From assembly GCA_017409265.1 (NCBI GenBank), contig JAFQSY010000002.1, positions 1 through 64,000 of the forward strand: 64,000 nt of DNA, written 5' to 3'. Source of the DNA: Clostridia bacterium. Its GTDB lineage: Bacteria; Bacillota; Clostridia; Oscillospirales; Acutalibacteraceae. Of the stretch, positions 1 through 8,456 are shown piece by piece. The translations under genes were made by a program, and so were the position numbers. The stretch's first letter is position 1; the number at the start of each line of letters is the position of its first letter. Under the pieces are notes generated by a model, which had not been told where the DNA came from, ran no database searches, and saw only the letters and a list, made by a program, of their open reading frames with translations.

Positions 1-58
1 TTTCTGACCGATGGTGTCACAGACACCGCAGCAGTTTCCAAAATTTAAAACCGAGTAT

Positions 59-134
59 GCCTTAATAGCTCAGTCGGTAGAGCACGCGGCTGTTAACCGC
101 GGTGTCACAGGTTCGAGTCCTGTTTGAGGCGCCA
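59..134 (+). tRNA. tRNA-Asn (anticodon GTT)
   Basis: A complete cloverleaf is seen: acceptor GCCTTAA pairs with TTGAGGC, the D arm has GCTC/GAGC, the anticodon loop CTGTTAA gives anticodon GTT, and the T arm has the TTCGAGT loop. The 3' CCA is encoded. The promoter lies outside the window or in the first 58 bases, where I see no clear one. Confidence 0.97.
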
Positions 135-138
135 GTTA

Positions 139-173
139 AAAAGCAGTTCATGCAGAGCATGGACTGCTTTTTA
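139..173 (+). terminator. Rho-independent terminator of tRNA-Asn
   Basis: AAGCAGTTCATGC and GCATGGACTGCTT form a 13-bp stem with one G-T pair and loop AGA, followed by a T-rich tract. It starts only a few bases after the tRNA CCA. Confidence 0.85.
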
Positions 174-190
174 ATTTAATTTTCGCAGAA

Positions 191-217
191 AAACGGGGCT
201 GTATTACAGCCCCGTTT
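191..217 (-). terminator. Terminator of the PdaA-like gene
   Basis: A 12-bp stem AAACGGGGCTGT/ACAGCCCCGTTT is followed on the minus strand by a run of T. It lies 4 bases past the stop codon of the minus-strand deacetylase gene. Confidence 0.85.
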
Positions 218-220
218 GCT

Positions 221-1159
221 TTACATATTATATTCCGTCAAAGATTTAAATTCATAGCCGCTTTGACGGGCGAAATCAATGATTTCGGCGAGAGCTTCGG
301 CGTTATCGGGAGAAACTGAATGAAGAAGAATTATTGCTCCCGGGTGGAGGCGTGAGGTTACTGTTTTGAGTGCGTAACCGCCACCTTTTGCCGCATTGAC
401 ATCCCAGTCGGCGTAAGCGCAGGACCAGAAAACGCTAGTATAGCCCATTGAACCGACAAGCTCGAGTGCATTTTCGGTGTAGCACCCTTCGGGAAAACGG
501 AAAAAGTTTGAAGTATAACCGTAATTGCTGCGCAGATAATTGTCGCATTCAAGAATTTCATCAGCCATGTGTTGTCGGTCAATTTCGGCAAAATTCGGAT
601 GGTTTGCTGAATGGTTGCCGACAATGTGACCCTCGTTAATCATTCTTGCAATCAAATCGGGTGAGGATTTGATGTGTTCAAGAGTGCAGAAAAACGCGGC
701 AGGCACTTGCTTTTCTTTAAGCACATCGAGGACTTTGCCGGTATAGCCGTTTTCCCAGCCACAGTCAAAAGTTAGATAAAGTACTTTTTTAGTTGATTTT
801 GTGTCATAACAGACTGCCTTATAACCCTTTGATTCAAAAAAATTCTGCGCTCCGACAGAGTTTTGATGAGGAGTTCCGTTTTTAGCAACTCCAAAGCTGT
901 GTTCGATTCTTTCTGTAGGAATGCCACGCGAATTATTGGGGTCATTAACAGTAAAAACAGATGGTGCAAGGATTTTTCTTTTTGTAAGAGGAGAAGTTTT
1001 GTCGGGCTGTGTTTCAGTCATGGATAAAATTGATGTCGTGCGCTCATCGACAACGCTGACGGGCGCATTTGCATTGTTGTTTTCAAGAGTCATTCTGCCT
1101 GTGCATGAGGTGAGGAATAAAACGGCAAAAACAACAAAAAATGCTGTTATTTTGTTCAT
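221..1159 (-). CDS. pdaA: PdaA-like polysaccharide deacetylase, lipoprotein
   Basis: A 312-residue NodB-fold deacetylase. The first 20 residues form a lipoprotein signal peptide with lipobox LTSC. The rest aligns by memory with Bacillus PdaA, which removes acetyl groups from N-acetylmuramic acid so that muramic delta-lactam can form in spore cortex: motif LYLTFDCGWENGYT, metal-binding HxxxH region in GNHSANHP, FRFPEG, the FWSxAYxDWDVN block and the C-terminal LLHSVSPDNAEAL block. The usual second Asp of TFDDG is Cys here; PdaA itself has Asn. The ATG at 1159 has AAGG eight bases upstream, whereas an in-frame GTG at 1168 overlaps that site. Monocistronic, with its own terminator. Role in cortex is inferred from the family. 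Confidence 0.88.
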   Translation of the reverse strand: MNKITAFFVVFAVLFLTSCTGRMTLENNNANAPVSVVDERTTSILSMTETQPDKTSPLTKRKILAPSVFTVNDPNNSRGIPTERIEHSFGVAKNGTPHQNSVGAQNFFESKGYKAVCYDTKSTKKVLYLTFDCGWENGYTGKVLDVLKEKQVPAAFFCTLEHIKSSPDLIARMINEGHIVGNHSANHPNFAEIDRQHMADEILECDNYLRSNYGYTSNFFRFPEGCYTENALELVGSMGYTSVFWSCAYADWDVNAAKGGGYALKTVTSRLHPGAIILLHSVSPDNAEALAEIIDFARQSGYEFKSLTEYNM

Positions 1160-1314
1160 ATTTAACACCTTGCTTTATTATTTTTTTTCATGTATAGTAT
1201 AGGCAGAACGGGCATTGAAAATCCGAAAAATATTTTTAATTTTTTTTGAAAATGATGCAACAAAAATGATGTTTAATGACACTTATTAATTGAGAGTGGT
1301 GAGGAGGGTAGATT

Positions 1315-1848
1315 TTGAGCGCTCAAATTAACGAACTCGTTACTCAGGCAAAAGCAGGCAGCGCCGAAGCATTCGGCGAACTGTATGAGCTTTATTATAA
1401 AGAAATGTATTGCTACGCGTGCTGTGTCACGGGGAGCGAAATTCTTGCACAGGATGCGGTTTCTGATGCGGTCTTATCTGCTTTCCGACAGATAAAATCG
1501 CTTAAAAATGAAAAAGCGTTCAAGGGATGGCTCTTTAAAATTCTTTGCGCCGCTTGCAAAAGATATTACACAGATGACCAAAAAAAGAAAGCTATGATTT
1601 ATCTCGATGACGAAAGCGGGGGAAACACCGAGCCTGCCGGCTTTGAAAGCATGGAGCTTTCGGTGGAGCTGAAGAGAGCGCTTGATGAAATTTCTGCAGA
1701 AGAAAGAGCGGTTGTTCTTTTAAGCGTACTCGGTAATTACAAAAGTCACGAGATAGCAGATATGCTTGATCTTACACCGTCAACGGTGCGTTCAAAGCTG
1801 AAGAGAAGCCTCAAAAAGCTGAAGAATGTGCTTGGCGGAGAATATTAA
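1315..1848 (+). CDS. ECF-type RNA polymerase sigma factor
   Basis: A 177-residue sigma-70 family protein of ECF layout: region 2 at about residues 19-65 (AFGELYELYYKEMYCYA, DAVLSAFRQI) and a region 4 helix-turn-helix at about 120-170 (SHEIADMLDLTPSTVRSKLKR). The start is TTG with GGAGGG seven bases upstream. It is followed after 22 bases by a membrane protein with the layout of its regulator, so the pair is probably a signalling module. The acidic linker DDESGGNTEPAG separates the two regions. Confidence 0.92.
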   Translation: MSAQINELVTQAKAGSAEAFGELYELYYKEMYCYACCVTGSEILAQDAVSDAVLSAFRQIKSLKNEKAFKGWLFKILCAACKRYYTDDQKKKAMIYLDDESGGNTEPAGFESMELSVELKRALDEISAEERAVVLLSVLGNYKSHEIADMLDLTPSTVRSKLKRSLKKLKNVLGGEY

Positions 1849-1870
1849 ATAGCAGAAAGGAGGGTGACTG

Positions 1871-3970
1871 ATGAAAAAAAGCGACAGACAGCTTTATGAA
1901 ATGCTCGGAAAAGAAATGAAAAGCAGCGCGGAATCAGCAAAAATACCGCTTAAGCTTCAAAAAGAGAGCATGGTTGAGATGCTCAAAAATGACGAAAGAA
2001 AAGAAACGGATTTTCCCGTTGAAACGAGAAACAAATCAAGAAACAATGTTGTCATGCTTCGCAGGCTGACTGCAGCGGCCGCAATGCTCGCGATTGTTGT
2101 TGCGGGAACGCTTGTTATGAGAACAGGCGGAGGAGTTAAGGTTATAAAATCGGACTCGTTCTATGAGGGATATAAAAGCTCTGCTCCTGTGAAGAGTGCA
2201 AGCAGCTATGAGGATGTTGAAAAAGCGGTTGAAGAGATACTTGGTATCAACGCTGAAGAAAAATCTACTCAAAAATCAACACAGTCTATTTCTGCAGGAG
2301 ATAAAGAAGGTACGCCTGATGTTCAGACAACTGCTAAATCAGGCGAGAGTCTTCTCAAGGGTTACGGCGAATATGTTGCGAGTGCAAAGCAGAGCATAGA
2401 GGGGTTTGTGCAGTCGGATATCATTGACAAGGTTTTATCCAATGAGCCTGACGGTATCACAACCTATGGCGATTTTAAGGCAGATATCGTTAAGAATGAC
2501 GGCAAATATCTTTACATTGCGGCAACCGCGCCGAATGCTGAAACGGGTGATACCGAAGAGCAGATAAAGATAGTCAAGGTTTCTTCGGGCGGAAAGATGG
2601 AGAATGTTTCAACAATCATTCTTTCAGACAGCAAGAGTAAAAAGAACTTTGACGAATGTATTGAGATATATCTCAAAAACGACTGTCTGACTGCTATAAT
2701 GCGCAGACATGCATACAGCTTTACGGACAAGGCGGTCAGCGACGATGTTTCAACAGTTGCCGTCTGTTATGATATAACAGACCCTTATGCTCCCGTTAAA
2801 ACGAGAGAGCATATTCAGGACGGCGAATATATTTCGTCAAATCTCTACGGGAACAGGCTTTGCCTTGTTACCGAAAAATCAATTTCGGATAAGAGTGAAA
2901 AAAACGCGGAGGAACTCATTCCTTCGTTCTGCATTGACGGAAAAGAAACAAAACTCAAAGCAGAGAAAATCTTTATTGCGGTCAACGACCCCGAGGCATC
3001 TTATCTTTTCGTTACGGTTACTGATATCACTGATTTTTCAAAGGATGCAGGGTATCTTGCAGTTCTGGGCTGCGGAAATGAGGTTTTCTGTTCGCCGTCA
3101 GCTATGGCTGTTGCGAGAGAATTTGTTTCTGTTGAAGCCGATGAAAACGGAGAATATAACAGCCTTACGGAAATTTACCGTTTCGATATCAAGGATTCGG
3201 CAATTGCTTTTTCTGGTTCATATATAGTTAAAGGCTCTTTGATTGGCGGTGTTTCGTTCGATGAGAATAACGGCTGTATAAGAGTTTTAACTTCAGACAG
3301 CAAAGCGAGCAATATATATGTTCTTGATAAAAACATGGATTTTGTCAGCGGAATCAGAGATATTTTCCCGGATGAGAAGGTTTCAGATATAAAGTTTATC
3401 GGAAATAGCGGATATGTTGTTGTTGACGGCGACGATAAGAAAATGATGATAGTTGATTTCTCGAATCCGTCATCGCCGAAGGTTGCAGGTACCGTTTCAG
3501 CAAAGGCTTTTTCGGACGATCTCTATGCAGTTTCGGAAACGGAGCTTCTTGGAATAAGCGAATCGGATAACGGAATAATCACACTCACTCTTGTTGATGT
3601 GAGCGACCCGAGCAATCCCGTAGCAGCGTCGGAATATTCGTTGGGAATTGATTTTCGTTCTGTTTCGTGGGCGGATAGCAGAAGCGTGATGCTTGTTGCG
3701 GATAAAAACATTTTCGGTATTCCCGTTCTTAAAAAGGATTCGAATAATGGTACGGAAATCACGGCATACGCACTTTTTGATATGTCAGGCGGAAAAATTG
3801 TTTCGCTTGGAGTTTATAACCATGATATTTCCTATATCGGCGATGCGGCAGTCAGAGGAACATGCATCGAAGATATTCTTTATACTGTTTCGGGCGAAAA
3901 AATTGTTGCCTTCAGCATTGACGGCGGCAAGTCCAAGGACAACAAACAGACAGAACTTCCGCTGAATTAA
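1871..3970 (+). CDS. Membrane-anchored beta-propeller protein, probable anti-sigma partner
   Basis: A 699-residue protein: about 60 charged cytoplasmic residues, one membrane helix at about 66-84 (LTAAAAMLAIVVAGTLVM), a low-complexity linker, then a long extracellular part made of repeated propeller-like strands (VDVSDPSNP, VDFSNPSSPK, YDITDPYAP) typical of the secreted beta-propeller domain family (PF09826). ATG is preceded by AAAGGAGGG. Position directly behind an ECF sigma gene and the short cytoplasmic head fit an anti-sigma or sensor role, but that role is inference; no canonical anti-sigma zinc motif is present. Confidence 0.82.
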   Translation: MKKSDRQLYEMLGKEMKSSAESAKIPLKLQKESMVEMLKNDERKETDFPVETRNKSRNNVVMLRRLTAAAAMLAIVVAGTLVMRTGGGVKVIKSDSFYEGYKSSAPVKSASSYEDVEKAVEEILGINAEEKSTQKSTQSISAGDKEGTPDVQTTAKSGESLLKGYGEYVASAKQSIEGFVQSDIIDKVLSNEPDGITTYGDFKADIVKNDGKYLYIAATAPNAETGDTEEQIKIVKVSSGGKMENVSTIILSDSKSKKNFDECIEIYLKNDCLTAIMRRHAYSFTDKAVSDDVSTVAVCYDITDPYAPVKTREHIQDGEYISSNLYGNRLCLVTEKSISDKSEKNAEELIPSFCIDGKETKLKAEKIFIAVNDPEASYLFVTVTDITDFSKDAGYLAVLGCGNEVFCSPSAMAVAREFVSVEADENGEYNSLTEIYRFDIKDSAIAFSGSYIVKGSLIGGVSFDENNGCIRVLTSDSKASNIYVLDKNMDFVSGIRDIFPDEKVSDIKFIGNSGYVVVDGDDKKMMIVDFSNPSSPKVAGTVSAKAFSDDLYAVSETELLGISESDNGIITLTLVDVSDPSNPVAASEYSLGIDFRSVSWADSRSVMLVADKNIFGIPVLKKDSNNGTEITAYALFDMSGGKIVSLGVYNHDISYIGDAAVRGTCIEDILYTVSGEKIVAFSIDGGKSKDNKQTELPLN

Positions 3971-4022
3971 TTTTGGATGGATAGGAACAGGGGAGCAATC
4001 CCCACGAAGCGGAATTCTATAT

Positions 4023-4103
4023 TTTCTGCATCCTTTGGGGAAAGGATACAGAAAAGGGGACAGGATGGCAGTGAGGGGAGCGTATCGGCACAATGCGCTC
4101 CCC
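4023..4103. other. Two strong stem-loops between convergent genes
   Basis: The 148-base gap holds a near-perfect hairpin at 4023-4054 (TTTCTG.ATCCTTT with AAAGGAT.CAGAAA) and a second one at 4075-4103 (GGGGAGCG/CGCTCCCC). Neither is followed by a proper T tract in either direction, so they may end transcription poorly or act in RNA stability. Confidence 0.5.
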
Positions 4104-4118
4104 GAAGCCACTCAAAAA

Positions 4119-4295
4119 TTAAAGGTCATCGGCATCCTGAACGGGATACAAGTCGTCAAAGGCTGTTCCCGTGTAGCTGCCGAGCACGTCGGATGCAATT
4201 TCATCATCAGGCAGGTCATAATCTCTGCTGTTTTTGCCGCCGAAGTGCCACTGTGCCTTGTTTTCTTTGTTTTTATCAGAAAAAATAAAGGGCAT
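4119..4295 (-). CDS. Small acidic protein, 58 residues, unknown function
   Basis: An open frame of 59 codons begins at ATG with AAAGGAG seven bases upstream and ends with TAA. The product starts MPFIFSDKNKENKAQWHFGG and ends in PVQDADDL, with a central GSYTGTAFDD stretch. It is hydrophilic, has no signal peptide, and is rich in Asp. It is just below common length cut-offs so is easily missed. Codon use (GAT, GAC, GGC, AAA) is like that of its neighbours. The alternative reading on the plus strand over the same bases has no good ribosome site. Function unknown. Confidence 0.72.
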   Translation of the reverse strand: MPFIFSDKNKENKAQWHFGGKNSRDYDLPDDEIASDVLGSYTGTAFDDLYPVQDADDL

Positions 4296-4410
4296 CGCAA
4301 AGCTCCTTTCATATAGATTGCAATTTTAGTCTTTGCCTTTTTTAACCTTAAATTCATATTATCAACAATAATTGCCGGTAATGATTGCCCATTTTGGTAA
4401 ATATAATGGC

Positions 4411-4439
4411 TTGACAAAATATTGCGTAATGTGTAAAAT
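4411..4439 (+). promoter_or_regulatory. Sigma-A promoter for the Thr/Ala-rich surface protein
   Basis: TTGACA, 17-base spacer, TAAAAT. It lies about 60 bases before the ATG of the secreted protein gene. Confidence 0.75.
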
Positions 4440-4501
4440 TATAATGCACTCAATCGGTCGTATGACCAAAAATTAAATTTTAAAAAGGATGGTATTCAGA
4501 A

Positions 4502-5020
4502 ATGAAAAAGACAGTTTCCATGCTCCTTGCTGTTATCATTGCAGCACTTGCAGTGTGCACTTTCGCTGTTTCAGCTTTTGCAACAGGCGAATCAACAACA
4601 ACAAACGATGACCCCGAGTCATTCAACACAACAGTTGCAACAACAGCAGCAACAACCGCTGCAACAACAGCAGCCACAACTGCTGCAACAACAGTAGCTA
4701 CAACAGTTGCAACAACAGCAGGTGAAACAACCACAGCTGTTTCAGGCACAACCGAAACAACCAAGAATCCTCTTGAAGGCATCATCGGTGCGCTTACAAC
4801 TCTCACTCTTCCTCTTCCCGACATCACAGCAACACGTGCTCCCGGTGAAACAGTTATCGACGAAGGCGACACAAAGGCTCCCACCACAACAAAGAAGGCT
4901 CCCGCAAAGGTTGAATCAGCTATTCCCTCAACAGGCAGCGGCATCGTTGTTCCCGCAATCGCTCTTCTCGCTCTTGCAGCAGGCACAGTTGCAGTTGTAA
5001 AGACAAAGAAGGAAGACTAA
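4502..5020 (+). CDS. Thr/Ala-rich surface protein with sortase-like tail
   Basis: A 172-residue secreted protein: Sec signal peptide (residues 1-26), then a tract of TTAATTA-type repeats at about 42-80, a proline-containing middle, and a C-terminal sorting-type signal made of IPSTGSG, a 17-residue hydrophobic helix and the charged tail KTKKED. IPSTG resembles LPXTG, so sortase anchoring to the wall is likely but inferred. The repeat tract is also repetitive in DNA (gcaacaaca units), which can change length by slippage. AAGGATGG acts as ribosome site. Own promoter and terminator, so monocistronic. Confidence 0.8.
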   Translation: MKKTVSMLLAVIIAALAVCTFAVSAFATGESTTTNDDPESFNTTVATTAATTAATTAATTAATTVATTVATTAGETTTAVSGTTETTKNPLEGIIGALTTLTLPLPDITATRAPGETVIDEGDTKAPTTTKKAPAKVESAIPSTGSGIVVPAIALLALAAGTVAVVKTKKED

Positions 5021-5042
5021 TTTAAATTCATAATGAATTTTA

Positions 5043-5072
5043 CCCGCCGAGGTTTTGCTTCGGCGGGATTTC
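5043..5072 (+). terminator. Terminator of the surface protein gene
   Basis: Stem CCCGCCGA/TCGGCGGG with a 9-base loop, followed by ATTTCTTAT. Confidence 0.75.
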
Positions 5073-5082
5073 TTATATGTTA

Positions 5083-5120
5083 CCCTTGATTTTCGCTTTA
5101 CGATATGTTAAAATCAAGGG
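5083..5120 (+). promoter_or_regulatory. Promoter within an 11-bp inverted repeat
   Basis: TTGATT (5086-5091), 17-base spacer, TAAAAT (5109-5114). The perfect inverted repeat CCCTTGATTTT / AAAATCAAGGG, with arms 16 bases apart, covers both promoter boxes, so it could be a repressor operator. It drives the leucine-rich-repeat lipoprotein gene. Confidence 0.65.
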
Positions 5121-5180
5121 CATGAAAAGTTTTGACTTAAAAAACTGTGATATTGCCGTAATAAAGAAAGGAAATTTGAT

Positions 5181-5792
5181 ATGAAAAAGATTTTATCGGT
5201 CATTCTTATTATCGCAGCGGTTATGACCCTTTTCTGCTCCTGCAATGCAAACAAAGACAGGGTTATCGTTTCGGGTGACTATACCTATGTTCTTCTTGAG
5301 GATAACACCGCAAAGATAACCAAATACAGCGGCGCAGAGGAGCTTCTTGAACTTGAAATTCCCTCGTCAATCGACGATATGACCGTAACCGTTATCGGTG
5401 CGGATGCATTCAGCGGCGTTCAGACCATCGGCGCTGTTACTTTCCCCAACACCATTACTCTGATTGAGGAAAATGCTTTTAAGGGCAGTTCAATAACAAG
5501 AGCCTATCTTCAGAGATGCTCTGTTCTTACTGAAATTCAGGCATTTGCCTTTTCCGAATGCTCCAATCTTGTTCAGGTTGACCTTTCAATGGGTCTCGAA
5601 ACAATCGGAGAAAGAGCTTTTTCTTTCTGTCAGAAGCTTAAGGTTGTTAATTTCAGAAACGATACTGCTGATATTGATATCTTTGCATTCGATGCTTGCC
5701 CCAAAGTAAAGATTTACACAAAATCAAGCTTTAAGAATGTTATTTCGTTTGCTGAAACATATCACTATGAGCTTTCAGTTTCGGAAGGATAA
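5181..5792 (+). CDS. Leucine-rich-repeat (BspA-type) lipoprotein
   Basis: A 203-residue protein with a lipoprotein signal peptide (lipobox FCSC at about 18-21) and LRR_5 repeats from about residue 70 to 185: IGADAFSGVQTIGAVTFP, IEENAFKGS, IQAFAFSECSNL, IGERAFSFCQKL, IFAFDACPKV. Such proteins act in surface contacts or binding; the ligand is unknown. AAAGGAAATTTGAT precedes the ATG. The last 18 bases overlap the convergent symporter gene. Short for the family, with only about five repeats. Confidence 0.85.
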   Translation: MKKILSVILIIAAVMTLFCSCNANKDRVIVSGDYTYVLLEDNTAKITKYSGAEELLELEIPSSIDDMTVTVIGADAFSGVQTIGAVTFPNTITLIEENAFKGSSITRAYLQRCSVLTEIQAFAFSECSNLVQVDLSMGLETIGERAFSFCQKLKVVNFRNDTADIDIFAFDACPKVKIYTKSSFKNVISFAETYHYELSVSEG

Positions 5793-7145
5793 GTATGAAT
5801 CTCGGATGCACTTCGGTGCATCCGTTCTTTTTATTTCTGCAACCGCCTCTTTCCCTAAAAGAAGAAGCGCAAAGATGTTGGGAATTGCCATGAGTCCGTT
5901 CAGAGTATCTGAAAGGCTCCACACGCTTTCAAGGCGGATAAGGCTGCCTGCAAAAGCAGATAAAATATATATTACATTATATATTTTGCCGCTTTTTTGA
6001 CCGAAAAGATATTCTGCGCCGCATTTGCCGTAATATGACCAGGCAACAAGTGTTGCGAAAGCAAAAAGGCAGACACATGCGTTAAGAAAATATCCGCCCG
6101 CTTTTCCGAAAACGCTTTCAAAAACCGCGGAGCAAAGCTGTGCTCCGTTGAGATGTGTTTTGCTTTGGTAAACTCCGCTTGTGAGAACAGCTGCAGCCGT
6201 TACGCTGCACATAAACACCGTGTCGATAAACACTTCAAGAATGCCCCACATTCCCTGCTCACCTGCGTTTTTGCAATCTGCGGCGGCGTGGATAATTGCG
6301 CTGCTTCCAAGACCTGCTTCATTGGAAAAAACGCCTCTTGAAATGCCGTATCTTGCCGCCTTTGCAAGTCCGAAGCCTGATACAGCCTTAACGGTAAAGG
6401 CTTCTTTAATAATTGTTTTTATGCACGGAATAAGATTTTCAAAGTTTCTGCCGATTATTATAAAGCAGGCAAGAACGAATGCTGCAGATAGAACGGGAAT
6501 AAGTTTTTCCGAAATAGTGGAAATTCTTTTCAGTCCGCCCGATATTGCGATTGTGACAAGCACGCAGAGAATAACCGCGGTTATAACAGGTGGTATGCCG
6601 AAGCCGCTCATACCCTGCGCAACGGAGTTTGCCTGTGTCATGTTGCCCATTCCGAGGGATGCTCCTGTGAGAAAGACGGCATATGTACCTGCAAGCCCTT
6701 TCATGCCAAGCCCTCGTTCGATATACTGCATGGGCCCCCCCTTGAAATTGCCTGAAGAATCGCGTGTTCTGTACTTGATTCCGAGAACATTTTCACAGCA
6801 GCAGGTCATCATTCCGATAATTGCCGATATGCACATCCAGAAAACAGCTCCGGGTCCGCCCGAGCAAATCGCTGTTGCAACTCCGATGATGTTACCTGTG
6901 CCGAGGCAGGCAGCGAGCGCAGAGGTCAGCGCTGAAAGCTGCGGAATAGAGCCGTCATTACTTTTCTTAATATTTTTTCTGTTTCTGAAAGCTGAAACAA
7001 CCGTTTCGCCGACCCATTGTTTTACTCCGAAAACCTGAAAGAAACCCGATTTTACAGAAAGATAAAGCCCTGTTCCGAGAAAGATTGCAAGCATCGGCGG
7101 ACCCCATATAAATGAGCTTATGGCAGAATTTATTTTTGAAAGCAT
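5775..7145 (-). CDS. Alanine/glycine:sodium symporter (AGCS family)
   Basis: A 456-residue membrane protein with about 11 membrane helices. Family signatures are visible: GTGLYLSVKSGFFQ near the N terminus, LAACLGTGNIIGVATAI, GGPGAVFWM, KYRTRDSSGNFKGGPMQYIERGLG split over a loop, GVFSNEAGLGSSAIIHA and the late WSYYGKCGAEYLF. The members import alanine or glycine with sodium. ATG at 7145 has GAGGTG seven bases upstream; the in-frame GTG at 7154 lacks one. The last codons (DAPKCIRD) are formed by the terminator hairpin of the convergent gene, an unusual overlap. Confidence 0.93.
   Translation of the reverse strand: MLSKINSAISSFIWGPPMLAIFLGTGLYLSVKSGFFQVFGVKQWVGETVVSAFRNRKNIKKSNDGSIPQLSALTSALAACLGTGNIIGVATAICSGGPGAVFWMCISAIIGMMTCCCENVLGIKYRTRDSSGNFKGGPMQYIERGLGMKGLAGTYAVFLTGASLGMGNMTQANSVAQGMSGFGIPPVITAVILCVLVTIAISGGLKRISTISEKLIPVLSAAFVLACFIIIGRNFENLIPCIKTIIKEAFTVKAVSGFGLAKAARYGISRGVFSNEAGLGSSAIIHAAADCKNAGEQGMWGILEVFIDTVFMCSVTAAAVLTSGVYQSKTHLNGAQLCSAVFESVFGKAGGYFLNACVCLFAFATLVAWSYYGKCGAEYLFGQKSGKIYNVIYILSAFAGSLIRLESVWSLSDTLNGLMAIPNIFALLLLGKEAVAEIKRTDAPKCIRDSYLSFRN
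5803..5832 (+). terminator. Terminator of the LRR gene inside the convergent coding region
   Basis: CGGATGCAC TTCG GTGCATCCG followed by TTCTTTTTATT. A 9-bp stem with a stable UUCG loop. It lies wholly inside the 3' coding end of the minus-strand symporter. Confidence 0.88.
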
Positions 7146-7204
7146 TTGTGTCACCTCAATAAAAAGATTATGACAGAGAAAGGAAAAAAAGTATAATTTA
7201 CATC

Positions 7205-7233
7205 TTTATATTCGGCGGAAACAATGTTATAAT
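7205..7233 (+). promoter_or_regulatory. Promoter of fprA
   Basis: TTTATA, 17-base spacer, TATAAT with the extended TGT motif just before it. It lies 30 bases ahead of the fprA ATG. Confidence 0.75.
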
Positions 7234-7263
7234 GTATCAGATAATAAAAAAGGAGAAATCAAA

Positions 7264-8418
7264 ATGCAGATAACAAACGATATTAAATATATAGGTGTTA
7301 ACGACAGAGAGATTGACCTTTTTGAGGGTCAGTATGTTGTTGAAAACGGAATGGCATATAATTCATATGTTATCACCGATGAAAAGATTGCGGTTTTTGA
7401 TACTGTTGATGCACGCTTCGGAGAAGAATGGCTCGCAAACTTAAAGGCGGTTATCGGATATGAAGCACCTGATTATCTTATCATTCAGCATATGGAGCCT
7501 GACCATTCGGCAAACATAAATCTCTTTATGCAGACTTATCCCGAAGCAAAAATTGTTGCATCAAAGAAGGCATTTGTTATGATGCTTCAGTTTTATGGCA
7601 GCGATTATGCTGACAGACAGATTGTGGTCGGCGACGGTGATACTCTTTCACTCGGCAGCCATGAGCTTACTTTTGTAACTGCTCCCATGGTGCATTGGCC
7701 CGAGGTTATTGTTACTTATGACAGCAAGGATAAGGTTCTTTTCTCCGCAGACGGCTTCGGTAAATTCGGTGCGCTTGATGCCGATGAGGATTGGGCATGC
7801 GAGGCAAGACGTTATTATTTCGGGATTGTCGGCAAATACGGTGTTCAGGTTCAGGCGCTTCTTAAGAAGGCGGCTGCTCTTGACATTGAGATTATCTGCC
7901 CTCTTCACGGACCGATTCTTACAGAAAATCTCGGATATTATCTTGACCTCTATAACACATGGTCATCATACGGCGTTGAAAGCGACGGCATTATGATTGC
8001 TTATACATCCGTTTACGGCAACACAAAAAAAGCGGTTGAGTTGCTTGCAAAGAAGCTTGAAGAGAAGGGCTGTTCCAAGGTTGTTGTTAATGACCTTGCG
8101 CGCTGCGATATGGCAGAGGCTGTTGAGGATGCGTTCCGCTACGGTAAAATTGTTCTTGCAACAACAACCTATAACGGCGAAATGTTCCCGTTCATGAGAG
8201 AATTTATCAACCATCTTACAGAGAGAAACTTCCAGAACAAAACGATTGGTTTTGTTGAAAACGGAACATGGGCACTCATGGCAGAAAAGTTTATGAGAAG
8301 AATGCTTGAAAACTGCAAAAATATAAATTACACAGAAGCAGGCGTTCACATCAAATCGGCTGTAAATGCCGAAAATCTTGCACAGATTGATGCGCTTGCA
8401 GAAGAACTTTGCAAATAA
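7264..8418 (+). CDS. fprA: A-type flavoprotein / flavodiiron protein
   Basis: A 384-residue cytoplasmic protein. Residues 1-250 are a metallo-beta-lactamase-like domain with the diiron ligands HMEPDH, the His of APMVHWPE, Asp of SADGFG and His of PLHGP. Residues 250-384 are a flavodoxin domain with the FMN phosphate loop AYTSVYGNTKK. Flavodiiron proteins reduce O2 to water or NO to N2O, using electrons from rubredoxin or F420/NADH systems, and protect anaerobes. Length and domain order are standard. Monocistronic between its own promoter and a shared terminator. A rubrerythrin at 51.6 kb is a functional companion. Confidence 0.96.
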   Translation: MQITNDIKYIGVNDREIDLFEGQYVVENGMAYNSYVITDEKIAVFDTVDARFGEEWLANLKAVIGYEAPDYLIIQHMEPDHSANINLFMQTYPEAKIVASKKAFVMMLQFYGSDYADRQIVVGDGDTLSLGSHELTFVTAPMVHWPEVIVTYDSKDKVLFSADGFGKFGALDADEDWACEARRYYFGIVGKYGVQVQALLKKAAALDIEIICPLHGPILTENLGYYLDLYNTWSSYGVESDGIMIAYTSVYGNTKKAVELLAKKLEEKGCSKVVVNDLARCDMAEAVEDAFRYGKIVLATTTYNGEMFPFMREFINHLTERNFQNKTIGFVENGTWALMAEKFMRRMLENCKNINYTEAGVHIKSAVNAENLAQIDALAEELCK

Positions 8419-8420
8419 CA

Positions 8421-8456
8421 AAAAATCTCTCATTCTATTGAGTGAGAGATTTTTTT
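8421..8456. terminator. Bidirectional terminator
   Basis: AAAAATCTCTCA and TGAGAGATTTTTT pair over 12 bases around a 10-base loop. A-run and T-run flank both sides, so it can end fprA and also the convergent gene, whose stop codon lies in the loop. Confidence 0.85.

Noticed and set aside
3977-4316. Plus-strand open frames over the small-protein gene
   Set aside because: They lack ribosome sites and run through the hairpins; the minus-strand 58-codon frame has a good ribosome site.
4620-4730. gcaacaaca repeats as a microsatellite or regulatory repeat
   Set aside because: They are the coding repeat of the Thr/Ala-rich surface protein in one continuous frame.
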